A stretch of 64,000 bases of DNA from Erinaceus europaeus (lineage: Eukaryota > Chordata > Mammalia > Eulipotyphla > Erinaceidae), in contig NC_080165.1 in the NCBI RefSeq assembly GCF_950295315.1, forward strand, positions 9,078,417 through 9,142,416. The letters run 5' to 3'. Positions 1 through 11,645 of the stretch are shown one piece after another. The notes under the pieces are model-generated. The model searched no databases. It saw only the letters and a list, made by a program, of their open reading frames with translations, and was not told where the DNA came from. The number at the start of each line of letters is the position of its first letter. The stretch's first letter is position 1. The position numbers and the translations under genes were made by a program.

Positions 1-14
1 TGCTGTCATTATTG

Positions 15-306
15 TTGCCTCCAGGATTATCACTGGGGCTTGGTGCCTGCACTATGAGTCCACTGCTCTTGGAGACCATTTTTTTCCATTGTTATTGTTA
101 CTGTTGTTGTTGGGTAGGACAGAGAGAAATGGAGAGAGGAGGGGAAGACGGAGAAGGGGAGAGACAGACACCTACAGACCTGCTTCACCACTTGTGAAGC
201 GGTCCCCCTGCAGGTGGGGAGCTGGGGGCTCGAACCGGGATCCTTATGCGGGTCCTTGCGCTTTGTGCCACGTGTGCTTAACCTGCTGCGCTATCGCTCG
301 ACTCCC
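15..306 (-). mobile_element. SINE type A, long form
   Basis: Type A is the main hedgehog-type tRNA-derived SINE. Read on the - strand it has the tRNA-like head (GGTTCGAGCCC-like B-box at 231-241), the body and the second domain ending CCTGGAGGCAA. It is complete from its GGGAGTC head (right) to its tail (left). Confidence 0.88.
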
Positions 307-487
307 TAAAGTGTATTTTTTTAAATAGCAGATCCTTTACTGCTTGTGCTTTTTTCCCCCCCTTTGCTATATGTTTTTATACTTTAAGTTGGTTTTGGAA
401 TGCCAGCTGACCCTTGTGTGTTTTGAATTCATTGCTATACCCTTTGTATATTTTTCTATTGTGGTATGTTCTAGGGTGAGTGGTGGG

Positions 488-786
488 GGGGTGGGGTGGG
501 CAGTGGCCACTGGGTTAAGCACACATAGTAGGAAGCTGAAAGACCCACGCAAAGATCCGGGTTCAAGCCCCTACCTCCCCGCCTGCGGGGGAGGGGTCGC
601 CTCACAAATGGTGAAACAGGTCTGCAGGTGTCTTTCTCTCGCCCTCTCTGTCCTCCCTTGCTCTCTCTATTTCTCTCTGGCCTCTCCAATAACATAGAAA
701 AAATGGCCTCCGGTAGCAGTGGATTTGTAGTGCTGGTGCTAAGCCCCCTAACCATACCATAACCCTGGAGGCAAAAAAAAAAAAAA
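488..786 (+). mobile_element. SINE type A, long form
   Basis: The copy has a diverged tRNA head with GGGTTCAAGCC B-box, a body ending TTTCTCTCTGGCC, the second domain (GCCTCCGGTAGCAGTGG ... ACCCTGGAGGC) and a poly(A) tail. Confidence 0.85.
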
Positions 787-927
787 GACTAGTGGGATGT
801 ATTTCAGGATTGTAACTTCTTTAAATCATACATTTCAAGGAATTGCATGTTTGCCTTTCTATTGGAAGTGGTTTAAAAGGTTATCCAGTCACAAAGCAAT
901 GAAGCTAAAATAAAGTGACAAGTTGAG

Positions 928-1202
928 CGGGCCAGGCGGTGGTGTGCCCGGTTAAGTGCAAAGCACTAAGGACAGGAACCCGGGCAAGGAACCAGGTTTG
1001 AGCCCCCAGCTCCTCACCTGTAAGGATAAAGCGTCACAAACAGCAAAGCAGGTCTGCAGGTGTCTCTCTCTCCCTGTCTCCCCTTCTCTATAAATTTCTG
1101 TCTGTCCTATCCAATAAAAAAGTGAAAAAAAAAAAAAGGAAAAAAATGACTGTCAGGTGCAGTGGATTCATAATGCAGGCACTGAGTCCCAACGAGAAGC
1201 CT
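928..1202 (+). mobile_element. SINE type A/B-like, long form
   Basis: The head GCCAGGCGGTGGTGTGCCCGG, a B-box GGTTTGAGCCC and the second domain up to ACTGAGTCCCAACGA are visible. The usual CCTGGAGGC end is replaced by an inverted piece of a SINE head (1203-1228). Confidence 0.8.
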
Positions 1203-1228
1203 CTTAACCGGGTGCGCCACTGCCTGAT
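1203..1228 (-). mobile_element. Inverted SINE head remnant
   Basis: CTTAACCGGGTGCGCCACTG is the reverse complement of a SINE 5' head. It directly abuts the 3' part of the preceding + strand SINE and has no body of its own. Confidence 0.6.
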
Positions 1229-1249
1229 GAAGTTGACAATACAGAAAAC

Positions 1250-1345
1250 AATCTCAGGAGAGTACGTATTAGCTTTATCTTATTAAACTAATGAGGAGAC
1301 TGATACACGTTGAGTCACTGGCCAGAATCCCTCAGCTGGAACCTC
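1250..1345 (+). repeat. Probable MIR fragment
   Basis: The segment around ACTAATGAGGAGACTGA ... GAGTCACTGGCCAGAATCCC follows the core of the ancient mammalian MIR SINE. The match is weak and made by eye. Confidence 0.45.
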
Positions 1346-1955
1346 TTAGAGCTTGGCCCGCTCGGCGTACCTTCCAAACTAAAATAGGTTTTCTTTATCC
1401 TTTCGTGTTGGACTTACTGCTCTGGCTGATGATACTGGTTCTGCCTCGGTTTACATAAGGACCTTAGAAATGCTTAGTGAGCACAGAGGTGGGTTTCCCC
1501 CTAAAGCTCGGCCATCTTCTTGTTTATAACTTGACTTCTTGTTGTTGGTTGGGACTGACGAATGAAGGTCTGTGACTCAGGGACTGAATGCCAGCCACAC
1601 TTTGCAAGACAGTATCTGAGTGAAGTCCTGCCTGCTTCCCTTCCTCTTCCCGCTGTCCCCTGAGCGTGTCTCCTAGCCCTCCGAGCAGCACTTTGTAGTC
1701 ATGGCATTATCTGCATAATTATCTTTCACTGCAGTCCTTTCTGTTTGCCCTAGCAACAGAAGGCTTATTTAAGTCCGAGGATACTAGGAAATAGAAAAGC
1801 TACTGAAATTATATAATATAACCAGGAAGCAGTGATTTGTAGACGCTTTAACCTTGGAACTTTCCACTTCGTTTCTTTTCTTACATCTAAAGAACTCCTG
1901 GCAGTCATTGTCTTATTAATGTAATGCCACTTGCAAAAGAAAATCATCAGAAATT
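1346..1955. other. Intron 1 sequence without recognisable element
   Basis: No gene, SINE, LINE or simple repeat stands out here. Confidence 0.6.
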
Positions 1956-2113
1956 AGTGTGTGTGTGTGTCTGTGTGTGTGTCTGTGTCAATGTGTGTCT
2001 GTGTGTGTCTTTGTGTGTGTGTCTGTATGTATCTCTGTGTATGTGTGTGTCTCTGTGTGTGTCTGTATGTGTCTCTGTGTGTGTGTGTGTCTGTGTGTCT
2101 GTGTGTGTGTGTA
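1956..2113 (+). repeat. (TG)n microsatellite, interrupted
   Basis: This is a 158-base GT-rich tract with regular TC and TA interruptions. It is followed by a poly(T) run at 2137-2158. The cysteine/valine-rich open frames across it are artefacts of the repeat. Confidence 0.95.
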
Positions 2114-2159
2114 GGGTTATTGCTTTTTCATTCGATTTTTTTTTTTTTTTTTTTTTTAG

Positions 2160-2815
2160 TGTCACGATCTCAGGAATAACTTCCTTGCTTTATCTTTGCT
2201 GTGAATCCACAGTACCTGATATGCCTCTTAAAATACTAGTTAATGGGACAGGGGAAACTGTATGACGGTTATGCAGAAGACTCTCGTGCCTGCGGCTCTA
2301 AGCTTCCAGGTTTAAGAACCACTGCATTGCGCTAGAGCTGAGCTGTGCTCCGGCTTCCCTTTTCCTATGTGTCTCTCTCCTTTACATGACATAGTGCAGT
2401 TAACTGAACATGAAAAGATTGTACTGCAAAGTCAGTAGTCTTCCTGCTGGTCCATTATGAATAGACAGCTTTATTGCTGCTTTGAATTTGCCCAAATCCC
2501 ATTACAATTTTGGAATATGATAGTCCACAAGAATAACACAGGCTGTATTTGTCTGCAGAGATTATCTCCCCCCCCATGTGGGGATGAGCTCATGGGAAAA
2601 GAACTGTTAACATAAAAATTTTATCAATCTTCTGACGTATTTGCGTCTCCAAGTGCTTCTGGACTTGTCCAGTCAGGTCTCTCTCTGCCCTAGAGTGGAC
2701 GTGACACCAGGGCGTGTGTGTGGTGAGTACGGAGGAGTCGGAAACCTTCATAGCTGGCCGTATCAGTTTGAGACTAGCTTTGTTTGGGGCTCTATTTTTT
2801 TAAGGAAGCGACATT
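2160..2815. other. Intron 1 sequence without recognisable element
   Basis: No repeat or gene is recognised between the poly(T) run and the next SINE. Confidence 0.55.
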
Positions 2816-2819
2816 TTCA

Positions 2820-3026
2820 AAATATTTTATTAATTTATTAGATAGCGATAGAGAGAAATATAGAGGAGGGGGGGAGATAGAGAGGGAAAGATACAGAGAG
2901 AGACACCTGCAGCCTTGCTTCACCCAGTGTAAAGCTTCCCCCTGCAGGTAGAGACCAGGGGCTTGAACCTGGGTCCTTGTGCACTGTAATGTGTGCACTT
3001 AACCAGGTGCACTACTGCCTGGCCCC
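2820..3026 (-). mobile_element. SINE type B
   Basis: Type B has a head of the form GCCAGG(C/T)GGTGGCGCACC, a body CCCCACCTGCAGGGGGAAAGC and an (AATA)n tail without a second domain. This - strand copy ends at right with CTGCCTGGCCCC. Confidence 0.87.
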
Positions 3027-3360
3027 CTGGGGCTCTATGTTTCATGTAATTTGTTTAACGATTTAAGGTAGAGAAAGAGCTTGAAAGAGGCCGCAACACT
3101 AACCTTTCCTTCAGTGCAGCAGGAGCTGGCGTCAGACCTGGGCCACTCACATCACAGAGCACAGTGTGCGGACTGTCCAGCTGAGCTGTGCCAGCAGCAT
3201 GGGCTCTGCCCTTGACTCCCGAGTATTTATAGTGTTACCCAGTCGTCTATGGTTTGGGGTGGTTTGTTTACATTTTATTTATTTCTCTATTTATTGTGTA
3301 TTATCGGTGATAAGATGAGTGACTCAGAGGAATGAAATATTTCAAACAACTACAGTTGAT

Positions 3361-3650
3361 TTATTTATTTTTATTTTTTTATTATTTCCTTTGTGTTGCC
3401 CTTGTATTTATTGTTGTTGTAGTTATTATTGTTGATGTCGTTGTTGTTGGATAGGACAGAGAGAAATGGAGAGAGGAGGGGAAGACGGGGGGGGGGGGGG
3501 AGAAAGCCAGACACCTACAGACCTGCTTCACCGCCTGTGAAGCGACTCCCTTGCAGGTGGGGAGCCGGGGGCTCAAACCTGGATCCTTATGCCAGTCCTT
3601 GCACTTTGCGCCACGTGTGCTTAACCCGTTGCACTACCACCCAGACTCCC
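3361..3650 (-). mobile_element. SINE type A with target duplication
   Basis: This is a full type A copy with TTTGTGTTGCCC at the tail side and CCCAGACTCCC at the head end. It is flanked by ACAACTACAGTT and ACAACTACAATT, a typical L1-type target duplication. Confidence 0.92.
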
Positions 3651-3809
3651 TACAACTACAATTTAAACCAGGGTGGAATTCAGATAATTTCTAGATGATA
3701 ATCTCATACTAGTTATTTTATTCTAAACACCAAGTTAATGTAATCCTTTTTTTTTCTTTTTAAAATAAAGTTAGGGGAATGGAATTGTGCTGAACATAAC
3801 TCTTGTATA

Positions 3810-3830
3810 AGATATATATATATATATATC
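3810..3830. repeat. (TA)n microsatellite
   Basis: This is a short uninterrupted AT dinucleotide run. Confidence 0.9.
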
Positions 3831-4033
3831 TCCTCTGGGTGTTTGGAGGTGAAAAATAACTATCTGTCCTTACATTGCTTTCTTTACCTCTTGAATTATT
3901 GTGGCCACAGAGTGAAGACATTTTGATGTTCTCACACTTGGTTTTATATCTGTGCACATAACCAGCATCCTACTCCACTGCCGTCCTTCAATTTGCTGCT
4001 TATAATAACTATCCTCTCTCTTTTTAAAAACTG

Positions 4034-4136
4034 TTGTCAGAGCTCTGGCTTATGGTGGTACCAGGGACTGAACCTGGGACTCTATAGACCCTCAGGCATA
4101 AAAAGTCTTTTACATAACCACTGTACTATCTGCACA
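4034..4136 (-). mobile_element. SINE type D, fragment
   Basis: Type D is an older tRNA-derived SINE. On its sense strand it reads TAGCATAATGGTTATGC ... CCAGGTTCAATCCC ... CCAGAGCTGAGCAGTGCTC. This copy keeps the CTCTGGCTTATGGTGGTACC core on the + strand. Confidence 0.75.
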
Positions 4137-5648
4137 AAGCCTCCTGTAGTTATTTGTGGCCTGCAAATTCCTTCATTCATGTAGTCAACAAACACTTGTT
4201 AAGTATTCCCTAGATTAGATGCTGCCCTTGAAGAGTTGGATACCATCAGTATAAAGAGTACACTGCTGCATGGAGCTTGTGATCCAGAGATAAAAACACA
4301 CTAGAGAGATGTGTAGCTACAGAATTATGGTAGTCACACAGGAGAAAAAAGACAACTAGGAATGATTATTAAACCATTGAAGTTGGGGAGTGAAAGAGAG
4401 ACCTGGCCTTTAAGAGGAAGTGCCTTCTCTGTGAAAGCTTCTGCTTCTTGTCCCAGTCATGTGGGAGGCAACTGGGAGTTTGAGGCCAGGGATAAAAGGA
4501 TCAGATCTGATGTGTGAGTTGAAGTGGGTGTCAGGAAAGGCAGCTGAGGTCTCAGTACTCAATGCTAGATGTCTGAAGAGTTCTGAGAGTTTCTGTGGGT
4601 GAACTTGGGGGTCCCGACATTTTTTGACATTTCCTTTGATTGTTCAGCTAAAAGAATTCATTTTCTATAACAGGCTCGGTAATAAATATGTAGAGTTTAT
4701 GGGTCAGATAATCTTTTGGCAACTATTTGACTCTGCTGTTGGCGTGGCAGACATATCAGCTGTAGGCAGAAACTAAATGGATGAATGGGGTTTCGGTCCT
4801 ACTTAATTTACGAGGTCAAGTGACATGAAGACATTTAGTTTGCTGAACCTGGCTCAGAGCTTTGTGGATAATTTCCACGATCTTCAGCATTAAGAGTGAG
4901 AGGAAATGCAATGTATGTAGTTGTTCCTGACCTTGGGTTGCTTGTAATCATTAGAAGAAGATAAATATATACACTGCAGAGGCTCTCAGTGCACATACGT
5001 AATTAGACACAAAGCTGAACAGAAATAGGAAACGTGGTGAAAAGTCTAGTCATCTGTTTGGGCTCTGGGTGCCTAGGAGCAGGGTTTGAGGTGTTGTGGA
5101 GAAAGTTAGACTTGACAAGCAACTACAGAGCCCTGGAAGGTTCTGAGTTCGGTATAAACCAGTCTTCATTTGCTACCTTTACAAGCAAGTGAAACAAGGT
5201 TTCTAACTGAGCTTAAGGTACAGTCTGGGCAAGAAGAGAAGTCTACTCTTCTCCTTATCTTTACTGCATGATATTTTTATTGCAGAACTGGTCCTCCTGA
5301 TGCCTAAAAATACACAAATAGTCCATATGTTAGTGAGAAGGGGCATGGAATAAGAAGTTCCATGTTGTAGGTTGTCTGGGAATATTCATTCTTCTTCTTA
5401 TTATTATTATCCTTGAGGAAAGTGTTTCTAGTAGACTGAGAACAACATGGTTGTATCTGTCATATGGTATGGGAAGAGAAGGAAGGAGAAACTAGGGGAA
5501 AGTCGGGTATATAGAATATAGAAAAATGCACGTGTACACCAGTGTACTGACAGAGAAACCATCTGCAGGTTCCCCTTGGGAAGGATCACTATATCCTATA
5601 TCCATAAAGTTGACGAAGCCCTGATGGCAGTAAAAATTGAAGTGGTCT
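4137..5648. other. Intron 1 sequence, mostly unannotated
   Basis: No lineage-specific element is seen in this stretch. The opening part, near AACAAACACTTGTTAAGTA, has the flavour of an ancient mammalian LINE/MIR remnant, but I cannot place it. Confidence 0.5.
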
Positions 5649-5649
5649 T

Positions 5650-5880
5650 AAGGCCAGGTGGTGGTGCACCTGGTTGAGTGCACACATTACAGTGCACAAG
5701 GACCCAGGTTCAAGCTCCTAGTCCCCACCTGCAGGGGAAAAGCTTCACAAGTGGCGAAATAAGGCTGCAGGTATCTCTCTGTCTCTCTCCCTTTCTATCC
5801 CCTCAATTCTCTCTCCCTCTCTATCCCCTCAATTCTATCTCTGTCTCTATCCAATAATAAATAAATAAATAAATAAATAA
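5650..5880 (+). mobile_element. SINE type B
   Basis: This complete type B copy has an internal duplication of its pyrimidine body (about 26 bases ending CCCCTCAATTCT, repeated at 5798-5849) and an (AATA)n tail. TGAAGTGGTCTT and TGAAGTAGTCTT flank it. Confidence 0.9.
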
Positions 5881-6002
5881 GTTAAAGACTGAAGTAGTCT
5901 TTATTTCTAATATGAAGAGATTTTAGTGATATAGTTTTAGTAAACAGAGACAAATCACAGAGCAGAATTTATGGCTTATTCCCTTAAGATCTATTTAAAA
6001 AA

Positions 6003-6200
6003 ATTATTGTCTTTATTTATTTATTGGATAGAGACAGCCAGAAATTGAGCGGGAAGGGGGCGATGGAGAGAGAGAGAGACACCTGCAGCCCTGCTTCACC
6101 ACTCACAAAGCTCTCCCCCTGCAGGTGAGGACCAGGGTCTCGAACCCTGGTCTTTGTGCATTATAATGTTTGCTCAACCAGATGTGCCACCACCCAGCTT
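6003..6200 (-). mobile_element. SINE type B
   Basis: The (TTTA)n tail at the left and the head ending GTGCCACCACCCAGC at the right are both visible. Confidence 0.87.
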
Positions 6201-6780
6201 CTTCCTTTACATCTATAAACATCTTTGTTTGCAAAGCCAAAAGCAACTGAAAGTGGATTTAAAATATGTGTGCATAGATCTATCACATATAGACATTCAA
6301 TAAGGGGTCTGAAAGATGTGCTTCACATCAATAGTATCTCTGGAGATAGGTGATTGTGAGCAGAGATTTTTAGTTAGTGATATGATCTGTCTTATCTGCT
6401 TGCAAAAATCAATCAAGAAGCCAAGAAGCAGTGAGAGAGCGTATGGGTGATGTTCCAGCTCCAAAGAGAGAGAGAGAAGAAGAAGGAAGAAGAACGAAGA
6501 GACAAAGAAAGAAAGGAGTGCATGCAGGAAGGAGAAAAGAAAAGCAGTAAAAACTGTCAGGTTGGTTAAGAGTTGGAAGAAGGAGCTCAGACCCTCACTG
6601 TATCGCTGAAGTCTTTTTCAGAATTGGAGGTGAGTCCGAGAGGCCATGCTTTAGGTCAAGTTGAAAAGTTGACTGGGCATCATAATTATTTATAAAGTTT
6701 TTATTTGTTTGTTTGTTTTTAAAAGCAAATTTCTGGTCCCACTGCAGACCTATAGTGATCTCAGGTGATGAAATTGAGGC
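6201..6780. other. Intron 1 sequence with a purine-rich patch
   Basis: Nothing is recognised except an interrupted GA-rich stretch at about 6455-6545. Confidence 0.55.
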
Positions 6781-6784
6781 TACT

Positions 6785-7330
6785 GGTTTTTTTTTTTTTT
6801 TTAATTTATTAGTGACTAATACTGATTTACAAAATTCAGAGACAGCAGGGGTGTAATTTGGCACCATTCCCACCACCAGAGTTCTGTGGCTACAGTAGTT
6901 CTCTCAAGGTCACAGATATAGGCTATTATTTCTACAACTGTCTGTATTTATATATATTTGCCCCCCCCCCCCTTTTTCTATGGTTTTGCCTTCTCTTCCT
7001 TTTTTTTTTTTTCTCTAGGGTTATTGCTGAGGCTTGGTACCTGCACTATGAATCCACTGCTCCTGGGGGCTATTTTTCCCCCTTTTGTTGCCCTTACTGT
7101 TTATCGTTGTCATAGTTATTGTTGTTATTGCTGTCGTTATTGTTGGATAGGGCAGCGAGAAATGGAGAGAGGAGGAGAAGACGGGGGGGGGGGAGAGACA
7201 GACACCTGCAGATCTGCACCTATTGCTACTTCAGAATGTCTTTCATTTTTTCCTCTTCTCTCTCCAGGTCCTAATAAAGTTGGAGTTCAGAGCCCCCTAT
7301 CACTTCTCCCTTTTTGGGAGTATGGATCAT
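6785..7330 (-). mobile_element. Family X repeat, older variant, interrupted by a SINE
   Basis: Family X is an unclassified interspersed repeat with a fixed A-rich 3' end and variable 5' truncation. This older variant starts at the left with poly(T) and ATTTATTAGTGACTAATACTG. It contains CACCATTCCCACCACCAGAG and resumes after the SINE with TCCTCTTCTCTCTCCAGGTCC. Confidence 0.75.
7008..7218 (-). mobile_element. SINE type A, head missing
   Basis: The tail domain GGTTATTGCTGAGGCTTGG and the body are present. The tRNA head is absent after GACACCTGCAGATCTGC. The copy is nested in the family X copy. Confidence 0.8.
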
Positions 7331-7344
7331 AATTCTTTCTTTCT

Positions 7345-8700
7345 TTAAAATTTTATTAGTTAAAGTATTGATTTAAAAAATCAAAATGGGTGTAATTCTG
7401 CCCCTTCCTGCCACCAGAGTTCTCTATCCCCACTCCCTCCATTAAAGGCCACAGCAGTCATCACACGGCTGCAGATATGAACTGAGTATTATTTTGTGGT
7501 CCAGGAGGTGGCGCGGTGAATAAGGCATTGGACTCTCAAGCATGAGGTCCTAAGTTCATTCCATGGCAGCACATGTACCAGAGTGATGTCTGGTTCTTTC
7601 TCTCTCTCCTATCATTTCTCATGAATCAATAAATAAAATCTTAAAAAAAAAAAAGAACTGACTATTATTTCTACAACTGTTTGTCTATATTTATATACAT
7701 ATTTACTCCCACTCCCCAATATGGTCCTGTCTTCTCTTCCTTTCTAAGTAATAACTATATCTATTATTACTTCCGAATGTCTTTTTTCTCCTCTTCTTTC
7801 TCCAGGTCCTGACAGAGTTGGAGCTCAAAGCCATCTGGTCATCTTACCCTATTATTTCTTCCCCTCTGGGAATGTGGACCAAAATCCTTTTTGGGGTGCA
7901 GAAGGTGGGAGTTCTGGCTTCTTTAATTCCTTCTCTGTTGGACATGGACATTGGCAGGTGGAACCATACCCCCAACCTGTTTCTATCTTTCCCTAGTGGA
8001 CAGGGCTCTGGGGAGGTGGGGTTCCAGGACACACTGGTGAGGTCGTCTGCCCAGGGAAGTCAGGATGGAATCACAGTAGCATCTTCACCTTGGTGGCCGA
8101 AAGGCAGTAAGATATAAAGCAGGACACAATGATTGATGAACAGGAACCAAAAAGTAGGAATAGCGCAGATGAGAATAGGAATCTTAGGGTGAAGCTAAGA
8201 AGTCTATTTTAGGCATATTCCTAGGGGCTCATGACTGTATGAGTTTTTGCTTGAGTTTGACAGCTAACATGGAGGTGGACAAAAGTATTGTTGGGGATGA
8301 TGGTGTCAGAATTGAAACTATGGCTAGAAAGTTGTATTAGGGTAGAGAGTAGCTTCCAAACTTGAAGAAAATTTATGAATAAAATGAACTGTTTACCCTA
8401 TTGGTCTAACCTAGGGGCCCATATATATTCCTATTTAGCACAGGAGCCTGTGTGACCTCTGAGTCCCTGTCAGTCTGAGCTCACAGTTTCATGGTCACAA
8501 CTGGGAACATTCTAGGCTGCTCTAATTTCAGGACCTCTAGTGGCAGAGTAGGATGACCCAGCAGCCTCTCTTCAGGTGGACCAAAATTTTTTTATGGGGA
8601 GCAGAAAGTGGGAATTCTGGCTTCTGTAATGGCTTCTCTGCTGAACATGGGTGTTGGCATATTGATTCATACTCTACCAGTGGCTATTGATTTTTTTCAG
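7345..8700 (-). mobile_element. Family X repeat, long older variant
   Basis: This is one of the longest copies. It shows in order CCACCAGAGTTCTCTATCCC, TCTCCAGGTCCTGACAGAG, GTGCAGAAGGTGGGAGTTC, GTTGGACATGGACATTGGC, CCAGGACACACTGGTGAGG and a non-coding 5' region shared with the copies at 27624-28330 and 55000-55690. A type C SINE is nested in it. No long reading frame is present. Confidence 0.75.
7498..7655 (+). mobile_element. SINE type C
   Basis: Type C has a tRNA-like head (GGAGGTGGCGCGGTGAATAA), the motif GGACTCTCAAGCATGAGGTC and the run GCAGCACATGTACCAGAGTG. An AATAAATAAAATCTTAAA tail follows. The copy is nested in family X. Confidence 0.88.
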
Positions 8701-9065
8701 AAATCCTTCTAGGTAGTTCTGTTGTTGCATTTGAGGCTTGAGTCTTTGGTAAAATAAAGCTCTGATTTAATTTCTCCACCTTTGCACAATGAAAAAATGG
8801 AGTATCTTGATAGGTAGGACATCAGACATTAGGTTTTCTGACTGTCACTACTCTTGTACTTCTAGCTGAGTCTCTTGGTTCAGATGTTTTCTATAACATT
8901 ATATTTTTAGGTATCAGATAAATTTGGTTTTGTTTGCTCGTTTTGGTAATTCATAAAGCATGTTTTTCCAAAAAGTTTTGAAGTTCATCTACTCCATTAC
9001 CTATTGCTTCACTTTTTCACATAGTGCTAATCATCTTAGAAACAAGAGGGTAGCAACTTATTTAG
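8701..9065. other. Intron 1 sequence without recognisable element
   Basis: I see no gene or known repeat here. Confidence 0.55.
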
Positions 9066-9066
9066 T

Positions 9067-9368
9067 TCTTTTTTTTTTTTTGTCTCCAGGGTTATTATTG
9101 GGGCTTGGTGCCTGCACTACGAATCCACTGCTCCTAGAGGCCATTTTCTTTTTCTATTTTTGTTGCCTTTGTTGTTGTTGGATAGGAAGGTGAGAAATTG
9201 AGAGGAGGGAGAGAGAGAGAGGAGGAGAAAGACACCTGCAGAACTGCTTCACCGCTTGTGAAGTGACCCCCCTGTGGGTGGGGAGCTGGGAGATCAAACT
9301 GGGATCTTTGTGCCAGTCCTTGTGTTTTATGCCTTGTGCACTTAACCTGCTGTGCTACCTCCCGCCCC
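9067..9368 (-). mobile_element. SINE type A, long form
   Basis: The copy runs from the poly(T)/GTCTCCAGGGTTATTATTGG tail domain to the head end CTACCTCCCGCCCC. Confidence 0.88.
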
Positions 9369-11200
9369 ACAACCAGTTTAGCTCTAAGCTCAGTGATTGA
9401 AAGGTCTTAGAAAGTAATGTTTCTCAGGTGCCACCTCTGTGTTTCTGTAAAGAAATAAATGATGTTACCGCCTTTTCCTCTTGTCAGACTTTCATTTAAG
9501 ATTGAGCCCTTCAGAGTAGTACCTTCAGCTTTTCAGTCATATGGGTTTAGCTGTTTGCTTTGGAATTGGAAGAGATCTTAGAGTTTCCTCTAGCTCAGCA
9601 ATTTTCAAACTTGTTTAGGGAACGGAAACTCCCTCAGCAAACTGGTAAATTGGAAATGTGTTTGAGGCAGAGACAGATGTGAGGACCTCACTTCCCCTGC
9701 CCAAAGAACATTAGGTGCATCATTGTTGCTCATTGGCAGCCCTGAGAACTGTGTTCTATGCTCTCCCGAGTCCAACTTAACTACCGGGAATTCCATACCC
9801 TTTTCCCTTCCATAGGCAAACACGCACCAAATCCAGTTGCTCAAAAATCTTTTTTTCTGCAACCATTACACTAGTCGAAATCACCCCCCCTAGTCCCACC
9901 TTCATTTTTCCATTACGAAAGGGATTTTTCTCTTCTAGTATCCCCTTTCCACTCTCCAGTCAAATAGATTTTTATTCGTAAATGTATCTGTTTTCTTCCC
10001 CACTCCATCCTCTCATGTAATGATTTCTCATTGCCTTTTCTGTTAGGCTTTCCAAGTTTATGATCCGCTGTGTGGCATGTTGAGGTAGAACTCCATATGC
10101 TTTGTAATTACTGGCCTGAGCTTCTTTTTACTTGGCAATGCTTGCTCTGGAACTCTCATTTCATCCCTCTGATTTTCTGTGCCCAGAGAGGTAGGTCTTG
10201 CTTCTCTATCATCCAGACATGCTCCAAAACACTTCTAGAAGTTCCATTTCACAGGACTCTTGTCTTTCTCCTTCTGATCAGTAATCTCAATTCCAATGAT
10301 GCAATTACTAAAGCAATTCTTCCTGTCCCTCCTGAAATGGAAGATAAACTGAATTGGAGCTGGGTTCGAGTTTAGAAGGTTCTTTTGTCAGTCTGTGGCA
10401 TGGTAACTTGTACACATAGTAGGTCTTCCCACGACTTGCTTGTCCAATGAGATCACAGTATTTGGTTTCTAGCACAGATCTCATTTCTTGTGCTCAGACC
10501 AGATTGATGTTGTTATTCGCTGACTCTGTCTCTTGGAGCATGAGGTAATTCAAAGTTCCATTTTTAGAGTCACTTTGTGTGAAGTGGGTTACTTACTAAA
10601 GAACTGAGCTTTGCTTTAATTAGAAACTTGACCAGTGATTTGAAATGAACTAAGAACTGAAAAATCCACTTCATGAGTAGGGAAAAAATATGGGCACAGT
10701 GTGTAGGTTAGAGGTGGGTGGGCTTTGTGTTCAGTGATACAGAACCGAGAACCCCCCCGCCCCCACCACACACACACTCAGAAGACAGGGGAGACTGTAG
10801 GAAGTCAAGCATGACCCTTCCCTGTGCCCCTGGCACACAGGGCACTGCTGTCTTCCCGCTTTCTGGTTGTGTGTATGGCTAACTGCCCAGGTGGGGAGCA
10901 GGATCTGCTCTACGGTGCACTGGTGTGACACTCTCTGACCACATCATCTGATAGAGTCCCTGCCTCCATTTAATGTGGACAGGTGGAATAACCCGTCGTT
11001 CGAGTATTTACACAGCCACAGCTTTCCCAAACTGGGTACTTAGAAGCTAGATACAAATGAAGTCCTTACATTAGGATAAGCTATCAAGTATTCTCATTAT
11101 ATTCTCAATGAATTTCTCAATCAATTAAAGAATTTCCTATGTGATATATATTGATACTGAGAGAGAGAGAAAAAAATTAGATTATGATTCCATTATCTGT
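9369..11200. other. Intron 1 sequence, largest unannotated stretch
   Basis: This 1.8-kb stretch is free of recognisable lineage-specific repeats. A C-rich/CA run at 10752-10780 is the only low-complexity patch. Open frames here are short and resemble no family I know. Confidence 0.55.
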
Positions 11201-11203
11201 ATC

Positions 11204-11247
11204 ACATATATAAGTCTTTTTTTTTTTTTTTTACATATATAAGTCTT
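11204..11247 (-). mobile_element. Poly(T)-only insertion flanked by a 15-bp target duplication
   Basis: ACATATATAAGTCTT occurs at 11204-11218 and again at 11233-11247, with only T residues between. This is the footprint of a LINE-driven insertion that copied nothing but a poly(A) tail. Confidence 0.75.
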
Positions 11248-11282
11248 ATGTTCTACCTGTTGAATGCTTTAGTTGACTTTTT

Positions 11283-11560
11283 AAAAAAAATTATTTATTT
11301 CCCCCTTTGTTGCCTTTGTCTTTTTTTTTTTATTGTTGCTGTAGTTTGTTGTTGTTATTGATGTCGTTGTTGTTAGATAGGACAGAGAGAAATGGAGAGA
11401 GGAGGGGAAGACAGAGAGGGGGAGAGACAGATAGACACCTGCAGACCTGCTTCACCGCCTGTGAAGCGACTCCCCTGCAGGTGGGGAACCGGGATCCTTA
11501 CACCAGTCCTTGCACTTTGTGTCACATGCGCTTAACCCGCTGTGCTACTGCCCAACTCCC
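11283..11560 (-). mobile_element. SINE type A with target duplication
   Basis: The copy has its tail at TTATTTATTTCCCCC and its head end at GCCCAACTCCC. TAGTTGACTT flanks it on both sides. Confidence 0.91.
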
Positions 11561-11589
11561 TAGTTGACTTCGTAAGAAAAGAAAAAGGG

Positions 11590-11645
11590 GGAGGTGAGGG
11601 AGAGGGAGAGTGAGGGAGGGAGGGAGGGAGAGAGGAAGAGAGACA
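11590..11645 (+). repeat. Purine-rich (GGGA)n-like tract
   Basis: This is an interrupted GAGGGAG-type run just after the SINE. Confidence 0.8.

Noticed and set aside
1924..2265. Long cysteine/valine/serine-rich frames on both strands
   Set aside because: They are translations of the (TG)n microsatellite.
11283..11560. Repeated similar small proteins (RTERNGERRGR..., CRWGAGGSNRDPYA...) across the window
   Set aside because: These are the type A SINE translated in different frames. They recur wherever the SINE occurs and are not a gene family.
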